64,000 bases of DNA from Larsenimonas salina (GCF_023736155.1 NZ_JAMLJJ010000003.1:1-64000), one strand, 5' to 3'; positions 44,972 through 53,813 are shown, numbered from the stretch's first letter. A program made the numbers and translations. The notes: generated from the sequence alone by a model not told the origin.

Positions 44972-45974
44972 GCTCACCCCCGGGCGCCGGCCCTTGCGTG
45001 CGGCGGCGCACCCGCGGGTCGATCCAGGCGTGCACCAGATCGACACCCAGATTGGCAAGCACATACACCAGCGTCATCAAGAGCGTGAAACACATCAGCA
45101 CCGGAAAATCCCGGTTATGAATCGCCTCGACCGCAAAGCGGCCCACACCCGGCCAGGCAAAGATGTTTTCGATCACAAACGCACCGCCGATCAGCTCACC
45201 GATCGCCATGCCGGAGGCGGTTAGCAGCGGCAGCAGCGCGTGCGGAAGAATGTGCGCGCGCAGGCGCCTGGACGGCGACAGCCCACGAAGACGGGCGTAA
45301 TGGACATGGCGCTGACCAGCCACCTCCACCAGCGAGGTTCGAAGCAGCCGCGCGTTGATCGAGATCGTCATCACCGAAATCGCAATCGCCGGCAACACGA
45401 AATGACTCGGGCCGCCGTAGCCCATCGGCGGCAGCCATTTAAGCCAGATCGAAAACACCAGCACCATCAAAAAGGCCAGCCAGAAGTTCGGCAGCGACAC
45501 CCCGAGAAATGCCACGGCGCGCACCAGATGATCCGGCAGGCGCTCAGGGTAGCTGCCGGCGATCACCCCAAGCAGCACGCTGAAAATGACGGTCACGCAA
45601 AACGCCACGGCAACCAGCCAGAGCGTGGCCGGCAGATAATTGAAAAGCTCCGCGAGCACCGGGCGCCCGGTGATGTAGGACGTGCCGAAATCAAGGTGAA
45701 GCGCATTCCAGAGCCACTGGCCGTACTGCTGCCAGAGCGGTAGATCAAGCCCGAGCTGGTGCCTTACGGTGGCCACGGCCTGCTCGCTCGGCGCGATGCC
45801 GGAAAGACGCAGGTAATCGAGCGCCGGGTCCCCCCGCCCGAGATGCAGGAGCACGAACATCGCAAGCGAGACGATCAGCATCAACAGCGGAATCAGCGCC
45901 AACCGTCGTCCGGCCAGCCGCCACAGCGGCTCGAACCGACGACGCGTGAGCGCCGGAGAGGCTGCCTCACTCAT
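44964..45974 (-). CDS. nikB: Nickel ABC transporter permease NikB
   Basis: This 336-residue permease of the DppB/NikB type has its first TM at about 28-48. LGLDLPLWQQYGQWLWNALH near residue 93 and FGTSYITGRPV near 115 are typical of the family. Later come SLPNFWLAFLMVLVFSIWL near 175 and the coupling loop QRHVHYARLRGLSPSRRLRAH near 240. The start overlaps the nikA stop by 8 bp, so translation is coupled through the operon. Confidence 0.9.
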   Translation of the reverse strand: MSEAASPALTRRRFEPLWRLAGRRLALIPLLMLIVSLAMFVLLHLGRGDPALDYLRLSGIAPSEQAVATVRHQLGLDLPLWQQYGQWLWNALHLDFGTSYITGRPVLAELFNYLPATLWLVAVAFCVTVIFSVLLGVIAGSYPERLPDHLVRAVAFLGVSLPNFWLAFLMVLVFSIWLKWLPPMGYGGPSHFVLPAIAISVMTISINARLLRTSLVEVAGQRHVHYARLRGLSPSRRLRAHILPHALLPLLTASGMAIGELIGGAFVIENIFAWPGVGRFAVEAIHNRDFPVLMCFTLLMTLVYVLANLGVDLVHAWIDPRVRRRTQGPAPGGEHA

Positions 45975-47577
45975 CGCGGGCCGGCCTCATGCGCGCAAAG
46001 GGCACATCTTCAAGCGTGTCGCCGAACTGCACGTTGTCGACGTCTGGCCGACTGACCGAGCGCGACGTCACGTGGGTGATCGGCACATAGATTGCCGCCT
46101 CATGCAGACGCGTGAGGATGTCGTGATACAGCGCCCGGCGCTCGGTCTCATCCTGAAGCGTCAGCACGCGGACGATGGCGCGGTCGAGTTCGGCCTTGTC
46201 GGCAAGGCCTTTTTGTGCCTGATAGTCGGCGTGGGCCGGCACTCGCATCGAGCTTAAATACGCATGCGGCTCGTAAGGGGCGCCCCAGGTGTCGCTGTAG
46301 ACCAGGTCAAACCCGCCGTTGCGCTCGCGCTGCATCAGCGCCGTTTCTTCCTCGCCGTGAAGCCGTACCTGTATGCCGATGTCGGCCAGATTGGCCTGCA
46401 TCACCTGCGAAAGCGCCTTTTGAAGCGGGTCGTCGCCGACAAAATAGGCATCGAGGGTCAGCGGTGTGCCGGCCTTCGAGCGCAGGCCATCTTTTCCGCG
46501 CGCCCAGCCGGCGTTATCGAGCAGCGTCCGGGCCTTATTCGGGTCAAAGGCGTACGGCGTCAGAGCCACATCGGCGTAGGGCACATCGGATGAAAACAGC
46601 GCGCCCGCCTTGGGTTCGGTGTCAAAAAGCAGCGAGGTACGCATCGCGTCGGTGTCGATGGCGTGCTCGATGGCGCGGCGCACGCGGACGTCCCCAGTCG
46701 GCCCGTGGCTTGCGTTGATCACGAACGTTCGCGTGGCAAGCGGCTTGGAGGCGCGCGCGTTAAAGCGAGGATCCTGCGTAAAGCGCTGGAAGCTGTCGCT
46801 CGACACAAGCCCCCGGGTGCCCTGAACCAGATCGACCTTGCCGGTTTCGAGCGCAACGGCCCGGGTGTTCGGATCATTGATGATATGAATGTCGACGCCT
46901 GCGTAGGCCGGCGCGGTACCCCAGTACGTGGGGTTACGGGTGAAGTGGTCGACCCGGCCCGGCTCACGCTTTGAAAAGACCCAGGGGCCGGTACCGATAG
47001 GCCGGGAAAGACGGCAGGCGTCCTGGCCTGTCCTGGCTCCGGCATCGCCGTGCTCGCTTTCGGTCTGGAGCACGCCTGAGGATGCAAACCGCAGCGGGCG
47101 GATCAGCGACAGCTCCATCAGGGTTGGGTAGTACGGCGTTTTCAGCACCAGCGCAACGGTTCGCGCATCACGGACCTCGACCCGCTCGATCTTGTTCACC
47201 AGCGCGAGCCAGTCGTGGCGGTCACGGCATTGAAGAACAGCGTCCACGTTGGCCTTCACCGCCCGGGCGTCAAACGGCGCGCCGTCACTGAAGCGCACGC
47301 CGTCGCGAAGAGTGAATACGTAGGTGCGCCCGTCGTCGGAAATGTCCCAATTGGTTGCAAGCCAGGGCTCGATCTTACCGTCGTGAAACCGAACCAGCGG
47401 CTCATAGACCATGGCCTGCGCCATCATCTGATTGGCGCCATAGCCCTGGCTATCCAGCGGGCCAACGTCAAACGGCCAGGCTACATCCAGGATCGGCCCA
47501 TCGGCCTGACTCATCGGCGTGACCAGCGTCAGCGCCATCAGCACGAGTGCGCAGCACCCGCGTCGCAAATCGTTCAT
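45967..47577 (-). CDS. nikA: Nickel-binding periplasmic protein NikA
   Basis: This 536-residue solute-binding protein belongs to the SBP_bac_5 family. The start at 47577 yields a Sec signal peptide (MNDLRRGCCALVLMALTLVT ending near SQA), while the TTG/ATG region ten codons upstream is less likely. Family features are MVYEPLVRFHDGKIEPWLA near residue 55, FTLRDGVRFSDGAPFDA near 90 and the NikA-type YSDTWGAPYEPHAYLSSMR near 430. That segment carries aromatic and Arg contacts for the nickel chelate in E. coli NikA. It is first in the nik operon. Confidence 0.92.
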   Translation of the reverse strand: MNDLRRGCCALVLMALTLVTPMSQADGPILDVAWPFDVGPLDSQGYGANQMMAQAMVYEPLVRFHDGKIEPWLATNWDISDDGRTYVFTLRDGVRFSDGAPFDARAVKANVDAVLQCRDRHDWLALVNKIERVEVRDARTVALVLKTPYYPTLMELSLIRPLRFASSGVLQTESEHGDAGARTGQDACRLSRPIGTGPWVFSKREPGRVDHFTRNPTYWGTAPAYAGVDIHIINDPNTRAVALETGKVDLVQGTRGLVSSDSFQRFTQDPRFNARASKPLATRTFVINASHGPTGDVRVRRAIEHAIDTDAMRTSLLFDTEPKAGALFSSDVPYADVALTPYAFDPNKARTLLDNAGWARGKDGLRSKAGTPLTLDAYFVGDDPLQKALSQVMQANLADIGIQVRLHGEEETALMQRERNGGFDLVYSDTWGAPYEPHAYLSSMRVPAHADYQAQKGLADKAELDRAIVRVLTLQDETERRALYHDILTRLHEAAIYVPITHVTSRSVSRPDVDNVQFGDTLEDVPFARMRPARDE

Positions 47578-47647
47578 CGTGATCAGAGCCTGCTCAAGCG
47601 TCATCAAGGAGGAAGGTCATGGGGGTGATGAGCCTAGCGAAGCGCTG

Positions 47648-47675
47648 ATATGATGTCTATCCAGATTCCTCATAC
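47648..47675. promoter_or_regulatory. NikR operator between nikA and nikR
   Basis: ATATGA (47648-47653) and TCATAC (47670-47675) are separated by exactly 16 bp. This matches the E. coli NikR site GTATGA-N16-TCATAC at 11 of 12 positions. It ends 14 bp before the nikR ATG and is 70 bp from the nikA ATG, so one dimer of dimers could control both divergent units. Confidence 0.85.
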
Positions 47676-47689
47676 CCTGCGAGCCCATC

Positions 47690-48163
47690 ATGCAACGCGT
47701 CACCATCACGCTTGACGAGGACCTGCTGTCGGCCATCGATGCCCGGGTCAAAAGCCACAATTATCAGGGCCGCTCGGAAGCGGTGCGCGATCTTCTGCGG
47801 ACAGGACTGCTCGATTCGAGCACGCACAGCCCCGAACCCGCCAAACACTGCATCGCAACGCTTAGCTGGGTGTTCGACCATGCCACCCGTGATCTTGCAC
47901 AGCGGCTATCGACGCTCTTTCACCGGCATCATTCCCTGATTCACACCACGCAGGAAATACCGCTCGATCACCATCACTCAATGGCGGTGGCGGTACTCAA
48001 GGGGGAAAGCAACAGTGTGCATGCATTGACGGAGCGGGTAATCAGCGAACGCGGCGTTCGCCATGGGCGGGTGTTCATGGTGCCGATCGCCCCGGACATC
48101 GAAGAACATGCCCACGGCGATCAGGTCGAGCCCCACACGCACTGGCGCGTGCGGGACAGCTAG
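47690..48163 (+). CDS. nikR: NikR-like nickel-responsive regulator with altered metal site
   Basis: This 157-residue protein has a ribbon-helix-helix DNA-binding domain (MQRVTITLDEDLLSAID, RSEAVRDLLRTGLL) and an ACT-like metal-binding domain (about 55-135, AVLKGESNSV, SERGVRHGR). An ungapped alignment with E. coli NikR puts His78 at the H76 ligand, but Glu89, Pro91 and Ser97 where nickel ligands H87, H89 and C95 should be. Three adjacent His (94-96) and a His-rich tail (EEHAHGDQ, EPHTHW) could offer other ligands. It is divergent from nikABCDE with a canonical operator between. Confidence 0.88.
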   Translation: MQRVTITLDEDLLSAIDARVKSHNYQGRSEAVRDLLRTGLLDSSTHSPEPAKHCIATLSWVFDHATRDLAQRLSTLFHRHHSLIHTTQEIPLDHHHSMAVAVLKGESNSVHALTERVISERGVRHGRVFMVPIAPDIEEHAHGDQVEPHTHWRVRDS

Positions 48164-48199
48164 GTCAGCGCGAACGCTTGGCAGGGTCAGCGCGAATGC

Positions 48200-48586
48200 T
48201 TAGTAGGCGGTGTGGTCGTCGTGAACGCGGTCGGCCATTTCGCCACGATCGTCATCGAGCGCACGCAGCTCGGACACCAGCGAACGCACCTGCTGATCGA
48301 AGCCATCGCACTCTTTTTTGAAAAACTGATAGGTCAGCGACAATGAGCGGCGCTTCTCGGCGCGCTCCAGAAACCGGGACTCGAGCTTTTCGGCGTGATG
48401 CTCGAGCCGGTCGGCCAGAAGGCTCGATTGGCCGTTGTTGCACACGACGTCCATCAGTGCCCGCACCTCGACAGAAAGCAGGTAGAGCTGACGCACGTTG
48501 CGTTTTTGAACCTCATGCGAGGTCGAGATGTTGTCGTCAAGAAGATCGATTTCGCCGAGTTCGCAAAGCGCGGTCTGTTCGGACAT
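48200..48586 (-). CDS. Hypothetical coiled-coil protein
   Basis: The ATG at 48586 follows a strong AAGGAGG signal. The 128-residue product is hydrophilic and mostly alpha-helical. Heptad-like stretches occur around residues 35-75 (VRQLYLLSVEVRALMDVV, LEHHAEKLESRFLERAEK) and 85-115. There is no signal peptide or TM segment, and I recognise no family. It is convergent with nikR. Confidence 0.65.
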   Translation of the reverse strand: MSEQTALCELGEIDLLDDNISTSHEVQKRNVRQLYLLSVEVRALMDVVCNNGQSSLLADRLEHHAEKLESRFLERAEKRRSLSLTYQFFKKECDGFDQQVRSLVSELRALDDDRGEMADRVHDDHTAY

Positions 48587-48697
48587 GATGAGCCTCCTTG
48601 AATAAGATGTTCTTAAAGTTTAACGCGATTTCTCGCCTACCCCCCTTACACCATGGTGGGACGCGACGATCCGTCACGCCGGCATAAACATCTTCAT

Positions 48698-48726
48698 AAA
48701 AAAAGCCTGCACATGGCAGGCTTTTT
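48698..48726. terminator. Intrinsic terminator downstream of the 48752 gene
   Basis: A GCCTGC/GCAGGC stem is flanked by seven A on the left and five T on the right, so it can work in either direction. On the minus strand it lies 26 bp past the stop of the small secreted protein gene. Confidence 0.85.
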
Positions 48727-48751
48727 AAGGCATATGAACTCGGCTTTAGAC

Positions 48752-49069
48752 CTAGTCGGCCCAGCTGCCGTTGCGGTCGTGGCCCTTGTAGCTGACGCTT
48801 CCGCTTTCATCGACATTGCACTTCAGGTTCAACAGCGCATTGCCCTGGCCGTAGAGCGTAACCTCGAGATCGAACGGTTCACCCTGGGTATAGTCATCGA
48901 TATTGTCCTGGCCATAGGGCAGGCCTTCGAGCTTGGGCGAATCCTTGACGGCAAGGTTCATGCACTCTTTTACCATCGGATTGTCCGGCGTTTTCGGCGG
49001 TGCCGCCTGCGCCAGCGAGACCATCATTACCGAGGCCAGCGCCGCCCCGGAAAGCTTCAACATATTCAT
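48752..49069 (-). CDS. Small secreted protein, paralogue 1
   Basis: From the ATG at 49069 (GGAG upstream) the 105-residue product has a signal peptide (about residues 1-22, ending SLAQA). The mature domain of about 80 residues has two Cys (VKECM and LKCNVD), a central EGLPYGQDN and a closing VSYKGHDRNGSW. The next gene upstream encodes a protein of the same plan. The two Cys may form a disulfide in the periplasm. I recognise no family. Confidence 0.75.
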   Translation of the reverse strand: MNMLKLSGAALASVMMVSLAQAAPPKTPDNPMVKECMNLAVKDSPKLEGLPYGQDNIDDYTQGEPFDLEVTLYGQGNALLNLKCNVDESGSVSYKGHDRNGSWAD

Positions 49070-49160
49070 AACACCACTCCTTGTGTCGGCATCGTCGCCA
49101 TCGCGTGAAGGACGTGCTCCTATCATAGACACAACGAGCGGTCTCCGCCTGCGTCAAACG

Positions 49161-49478
49161 CTACTCGACGGGCTGCCCACCAAGCTCAAAGCCCTGATAG
49201 GTCACACCGCCTTTCTTATCCACCTGGCAGGTGACGTTGTAATAGGCATTGCCGTTACCTCTAAGACTGACCCTTAGCCGATACGGCGTGCCTTCGTGGT
49301 AGCGCACCACATTGCTGTGCTCAAACGGCAGCCCCTGTGTTTGCTCGGCGCCCTGGTGCGCAGCCTCGATGCACTGCTTGACCACCGGTGCCGAAGGCGC
49401 GTGAGGCGCGGCAAAGGCATTCGGGATGAAAAGTACCGTCGAAAGCGAGGCGGCAAGCATTAATCTGGGTAACCCCAT
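49161..49478 (-). CDS. Small secreted protein, paralogue 2
   Basis: This 105-residue protein starts at 49478 after AGGAG and has a signal peptide ending NAFAAPH. It aligns with the 48752 product over its length: VVKQCIEAA with VKECMNLA, QGLPFEHSN with EGLPYGQDN, GNGNAYYNVTCQVD with GQGNALLNLKCNVD, and VTYQG with VSYKG. The two genes are tandem and 91 bp apart, so this is an old local duplication. Function unknown. Confidence 0.75.
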   Translation of the reverse strand: MGLPRLMLAASLSTVLFIPNAFAAPHAPSAPVVKQCIEAAHQGAEQTQGLPFEHSNVVRYHEGTPYRLRVSLRGNGNAYYNVTCQVDKKGGVTYQGFELGGQPVE

Positions 49479-49657
49479 GGTGTCTCCTGATCAAAATGAA
49501 CGGTTGCCGACAGACCGTGCGTCGGCGTATTACTGAGACACCAAACCGATAATTAAGTTCAGGTTAAGCAAAATGCACAGCGGTAGGCGTTCACTGAAGA
49601 TTGCACGGCGAACAGACAGCGCCCACCCCGAGATCGGACATTGCAAGGAGGCTTATC

Positions 49658-51022
49658 TTGGCGACCTTTCTGGACCCAAGCGTCATTCGTACCCGCTTTT
49701 CGAGCGCGATGTCGGCAATGTATCAAACCGAAGTACCGCAGTACGCCACGCTCCTGTCGCTGGTCGACACGGTCAATCGCTCTGTGCTCGAAAATGACCC
49801 CGCCCTTCACGCACGCCTTGAAAACGGCGATGAGCTTGCGCGACTCGGACTCGAGCGTCACGGCGCCATTCGCCTTGGCACCGCCGAGGAGCTTCACACG
49901 ATGCGTCGGCTGTTCGCGGTCATGGGGATGTTTCCGGTGGGGTATTACGATCTCTCGGAAGCCGGCGTACCGGTACATTCCACCGCCTTTCGACCAGTGA
50001 GCGAGCAGGAGCTCAAGAAAAACCCCTTTCGCGTATTCACCTCACTCCTTCGTCTCGAGCTGATCGACAATGAGGCCTTGCGAGCGCAGGCGAGCGCGCT
50101 TCTGGCGAAACGTCAGATCTTTACCGATGGCGCGATTTCATTGATCGAGCGCGCCGAGCAACACGGCGGGCTGACCGCTGAGGACGCCGACCGCTTTGTG
50201 GCCGAGGCGCTGGAAACCTTCCGCTGGCACCCGGAAGCCACGGTCGATTACGCAACCTATCAGGCGCTGCACGACGAACACCGCCTGATCGCCGATGTGG
50301 TCTGCTTCAAGGGCCCCCACATCAACCACCTGACGCCAAGAACGCTCGACATCGACGCCGTACAGCGCCAGATGCCGGAGGCCGGCATAGCGCCCAAGGC
50401 CATCATCGAAGGCCCGCCCCGGCGTGAAGTGCCGATTCTCCTGCGCCAGACCAGCTTCAAGGCGCTCGAGGAACCCATCGACTTTGCCGGCCGCCACCAC
50501 GGCACCCACACCGCCCGCTTCGGTGAAATCGAACAGCGCGGCGTCGCCCTCACCCCCAAGGGCCGAGCACTGTACGACCGACTGCTCACCGCCTCACGCG
50601 ACGCGACCGCCGGACTCTCACAAGACGCCCACCAGCAGGCCTTGAGCGACGCCTTCACCGACTTCCCGGACGACGAACCAACGCTCAGACGCCAGGGACT
50701 TGCCTACTTCACCTACCGTTTAAGCGGCACGCCCGACGCAGACAGCACCATCGACACACACGATATCGACGACCTGATCGAGCGCGGCCTCATCGAGGCC
50801 ACCCCGATCGTCTATGAAGACTTCCTGCCGGTCTCGGCCGCGGGTATTTTTCAATCGAATCTCGGCGAGGCCAAGGCGCACGGCGCGATGGGAAGCGGCA
50901 ATCAGGCGGCATTCGAAGCCGCGCTCGGGGCCTCGGTGGCCGACGAATTCGCGCTTTATGAAAACCGTGAGCGCACCTCGCTCGAGGCCGTACAAAGTAC
51001 GCTCGAAAAAGGCGCGCCCTGA
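49658..51022 (+). CDS. hglS: 2-oxoadipate dioxygenase/decarboxylase (HglS/YdcJ, VOC family)
   Basis: This Fe(II) enzyme converts 2-oxoadipate to D-2-hydroxyglutarate in the D-lysine/2-aminoadipate route. The best start is the TTG at 49658, because a perfect AAGGAGG lies six bases before it. The ATG at 49601 has no such signal. That gives 454 residues, normal for the DUF1338/HglS family. The metal-ligand regions are seen as GLERHGAIRLGT near 65, FKGPHINHLTPRTLDID near 205 and RFGEIEQRGVALTPKGRALYD near 275. It stands alone, with no other lysine-catabolic genes nearby. Confidence 0.92.
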   Translation: MATFLDPSVIRTRFSSAMSAMYQTEVPQYATLLSLVDTVNRSVLENDPALHARLENGDELARLGLERHGAIRLGTAEELHTMRRLFAVMGMFPVGYYDLSEAGVPVHSTAFRPVSEQELKKNPFRVFTSLLRLELIDNEALRAQASALLAKRQIFTDGAISLIERAEQHGGLTAEDADRFVAEALETFRWHPEATVDYATYQALHDEHRLIADVVCFKGPHINHLTPRTLDIDAVQRQMPEAGIAPKAIIEGPPRREVPILLRQTSFKALEEPIDFAGRHHGTHTARFGEIEQRGVALTPKGRALYDRLLTASRDATAGLSQDAHQQALSDAFTDFPDDEPTLRRQGLAYFTYRLSGTPDADSTIDTHDIDDLIERGLIEATPIVYEDFLPVSAAGIFQSNLGEAKAHGAMGSGNQAAFEAALGASVADEFALYENRERTSLEAVQSTLEKGAP

Positions 51023-51040
51023 GCGCCACACCGCCACCTG

Positions 51041-51075
51041 CCAAAGCGCCAGGCACACCATGTCTGGCGCTTTGG
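51041..51075 (+). terminator. Inverted repeat after hglS, possible terminator
   Basis: The perfect 12-bp arms CCAAAGCGCCAG/CTGGCGCTTTGG enclose an 11-base loop 18 bp after the stop. There is no T tract. Confidence 0.5.
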
Positions 51076-51230
51076 CGGGATTGGGCTTCATGGCCAGATC
51101 AACCTCTGCCTCACATACATGACATGGGGCGCATCGATCACGAAACACCACCGTGCAAACCCTGAAATCTTTGCCATGCTCGGAAAGGCGCGCATATCCA
51201 CTTGCCAACCGACCACCGAAAGGACCGAGC

Positions 51231-52157
51231 ATGTCATCGCATCCACGCCTTCACGACCTTACCCCGCTTGATCCAGCGTCCACGCCAAAGGGCATCCAGG
51301 CCGCCACCGCCCGGCAAAACGTCACGCCCGCGGCAGCGTTTGAAGGCCGAGCCGGCTATGACGCGGCCTTTCTGGACGAGTTCAAGATCGACCTTCCCCA
51401 CGTGACCGAAAACGCCCCGGGGCGTGTTGCCCCGGTCGAGGGCCGCGACGATGGCCGGCTTGACTACACCCACTTTTCGATCGTGATGAACGAGCCCCGA
51501 CGGCTGGCGTTTTTCACCGCCTTCAATCTTGATGGTCGACAAGCCCGCAGTGTCGCCCGCGGTAACGACCACTGGGCGCTCGATGGCCGGCTCGCGCTTG
51601 AGGCCCAGTGTGGGGAAGACCTTTATGCCAGAAACCCGCTCGACCGGGGACATCTGGTGCGCCGCTCGGCCGCCTGCTGGGGCGAGGACGCCGAACAGGC
51701 CAACGAGGACACCTTCCACTTCACCAACTGCACCCCGCAGATGGCGGCCTTCAACCAGCAGACCTGGCTGGGACTCGAGGACTACCTGCTCGGCAACGCC
51801 GTGAAGGACAAGGGCAAGGTCAGCATCTTTACAGGGCCGGTCTTCAAGGAGAGTGATCGCACTTATCGCGGCGTACAGATCCCCGAGGCGTTCTGGAAAG
51901 TGGTCGCCTTTCGCACCCCAGACGACGCCCCACGCGCCACCGCTTACCTGATCGCGCAGGACAAGGAACTCGATGACAACCTCGGGCTCTTTTTCGGCCA
52001 GTACAAGACCTTTCAGAAAAGCGTGGCCCGCATCGAGGCGTTGACCGGCCTCGATTTCGGCGACCTTCGCGACCACGATGGCCTGAGTAACGAAGAGCGT
52101 ATCACGGGCGCGCGCATCGACATCCAACTAGACCGACTGGGTGACATTCACGTGTAA
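51231..52157 (+). CDS. DNA/RNA non-specific endonuclease (DRGH family)
   Basis: This 308-residue protein starts at the ATG at 51231 after AAAGGA. The nuclease domain covers about residues 80-290. It has the beta-beta-alpha-metal motif LDRGHLVRRSAACWG near 142 with the catalytic His, and TNCTPQMAAFNQQTWLGLED near 170 with the metal-binding Asn and Glu. Serratia-type relatives are secreted, but no signal peptide or TM segment is visible here. It may therefore act inside the cell or be exported another way. No obvious inhibitor gene is adjacent. Confidence 0.88.
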   Translation: MSSHPRLHDLTPLDPASTPKGIQAATARQNVTPAAAFEGRAGYDAAFLDEFKIDLPHVTENAPGRVAPVEGRDDGRLDYTHFSIVMNEPRRLAFFTAFNLDGRQARSVARGNDHWALDGRLALEAQCGEDLYARNPLDRGHLVRRSAACWGEDAEQANEDTFHFTNCTPQMAAFNQQTWLGLEDYLLGNAVKDKGKVSIFTGPVFKESDRTYRGVQIPEAFWKVVAFRTPDDAPRATAYLIAQDKELDDNLGLFFGQYKTFQKSVARIEALTGLDFGDLRDHDGLSNEERITGARIDIQLDRLGDIHV

Positions 52158-52246
52158 GCCTGGACACCTGAGCGGTTACCTCCATTAGCGATTCATGCGA
52201 TGATCCTTGCCATTGAAAACGTGTACAGCACCCGGGAGACACCGGC

Positions 52247-52729
52247 ATGGCGTGGACAGACAGTTGGGTATGGGGGGCGCTTGCGCTGATACTGGCACTT
52301 TTGGAGCTGGTATTGGGCGCAGGTGCCTTCGTGTTTCTGGCGCTCGCAGCGGCGGCGCTCGGCGGTGCGCTACTGGCGCTGTTCGGCGCAACGCTGATCT
52401 GGCAGCTCGCAGGGGTGGGCGTTCTGGCAGGCGCCCTGGTGCCGGTGTCGATCAAACGTATCGGCCGCCACACCAGCCCCAAGGCCAAGGGCTACGGCAC
52501 CACCGGCACCGGGGTCGAGCAGGGCTATCACTTCATCACCGAGCCCCGCGAGTTCGACCAGACGCCTGCAATCAAGATCAAGGGCGACACCTACCGCGTA
52601 CGTGACCGGGACGCCCCCGAGCGCCCGATTCCGATGGGCATGCGCGTGCGCTTCGATCATTTCGAGGGCACTACCGCCATCGTGGTGCCCGACCCCGTCA
52701 CTGACACCCTCTCCAAGACCGAGACATAG
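52247..52729 (+). CDS. NfeD-family membrane protein
   Basis: This 160-residue protein has hydrophobic segments at about residues 8-27, 29-47 and 49-66, then a soluble OB-fold domain at about 80-150 (GTTGTGVEQGYHFIT, IKGDTYRVRDRD, MRVRFDHFEGTTAIV). This is the short NfeD type, lacking the protease domain. It is 12 bp upstream of an SPFH gene. Such pairs form membrane microdomain complexes with a role in membrane-protein quality control. Confidence 0.9.
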   Translation: MAWTDSWVWGALALILALLELVLGAGAFVFLALAAAALGGALLALFGATLIWQLAGVGVLAGALVPVSIKRIGRHTSPKAKGYGTTGTGVEQGYHFITEPREFDQTPAIKIKGDTYRVRDRDAPERPIPMGMRVRFDHFEGTTAIVVPDPVTDTLSKTET

Positions 52730-52741
52730 GAACACCACCTC

Positions 52742-53782
52742 ATGACGCTACTGCAAAGCCCGACCTTTCTGATTGCACTGATCATCCTGATTCTCGGGAT
52801 CATCGTGGTTGCCAAGGGCCTGGTGATCGTCCGCCAGTCCGAGGTGATGGTGATCGAGCGTTTAGGCTCGTTCAATCGGCTGCTTGAAAGCGGCATCAAC
52901 TTCATCATCCCCTTCATCGATCAGCCCCGCGCAATCACCATGATTCGCTACACCCGAAGCGGCGAGGATTACATTCCCATTTCGAGCACCGAAGCCCGCA
53001 TCGACCGCCGCGAAACGGTGATGGATTTCCCCGGTCAGCCGGTGGTGACCACCGATAACGTGACGGTGCGCATCAACGGCGCGCTCTACTTTCAGATCAT
53101 CGATCCGCGTGCGGCAGTGTATGAGGTCGAAAATGTCAGCCAGGCGATCGAGGTGTTAGCCAAGACCACGTTGCGCTCGGTAGTTGGCAAGATGGAGCTG
53201 GACCGTATCTTCGAATCGCGAAGCGAGGTCAACGACAAGATTCAGGCGGCTATGGACGAGCCCTCGAACAAGTGGGGCGTGCGCATCACCCGCGTCGAGG
53301 TCCAGGACATTCACATGCCCGAAGAAGTGGAAGACGCCATGCGCCTTCAGATGGCCGCCGAACGGCGCCGGCGCGCCACCGTGACCGAGGCCGAGGGCGA
53401 GAAGTCCGCTGCCATCGCCCGCGCGCAGGGCGAGCGTGAATCGGCGATCCTCAACGCCGAGGGCGACAAGGAAGCCACCATCCTGCGGGCGCAGGGCGAG
53501 CAGGAGTCGATCAAGCTGGTGCTGGAAGCGCTGGGTAATGACATCGACGACAAGCGCACCGTCGTCGGCTATCTCCTGGGTCAGACCTACATCAAGACCC
53601 TGCCGGACATGGCCAAGAACGGCGAGCGGGTGTTCGTGCCCTATGAGTCTTCTGCACTTCTAGGCTCGATGGGCATGTTCCGTGAGCTTTCGGGCACACC
53701 GGAAGACGTCGCCCGCGCCGCCAGCGCCACGAACTCGACCGTCGGACGGGCCGCGATGGGCGGCGCTGCCTTCGGCAGTTGA
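52742..53782 (+). CDS. qmcA: SPFH/Band 7 domain protein (stomatin/QmcA-like)
   Basis: This 346-residue protein is anchored by an N-terminal TM (about residues 7-26). The SPFH domain (about 27-190) carries IVRQSEVMVIERLGSFNRLL, TTDNVTVRINGALYFQI and LAKTTLRSVVGKMELDRI. A long Ala/Glu/Gln-rich helix (about 205-260, with AQGERESAILNAEGDKEA) and a C-terminal IKTLPDMAKNGERVFVP follow. These proteins oligomerise into membrane cages and partner with NfeD, encoded just upstream in the same operon. Confidence 0.93.
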   Translation: MTLLQSPTFLIALIILILGIIVVAKGLVIVRQSEVMVIERLGSFNRLLESGINFIIPFIDQPRAITMIRYTRSGEDYIPISSTEARIDRRETVMDFPGQPVVTTDNVTVRINGALYFQIIDPRAAVYEVENVSQAIEVLAKTTLRSVVGKMELDRIFESRSEVNDKIQAAMDEPSNKWGVRITRVEVQDIHMPEEVEDAMRLQMAAERRRRATVTEAEGEKSAAIARAQGERESAILNAEGDKEATILRAQGEQESIKLVLEALGNDIDDKRTVVGYLLGQTYIKTLPDMAKNGERVFVPYESSALLGSMGMFRELSGTPEDVARAASATNSTVGRAAMGGAAFGS

Positions 53783-53788
53783 CGGCCC

Positions 53789-53813
53789 AGGCGCCGGAAC
53801 ACTTCCGGCGCCT
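53789..53813 (+). terminator. Hairpin terminator after the SPFH gene
   Basis: A perfect 11-bp stem AGGCGCCGGAA/TTCCGGCGCCT with a 3-base loop lies 6 bp after the stop codon. There is no clear T run. Confidence 0.6.
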
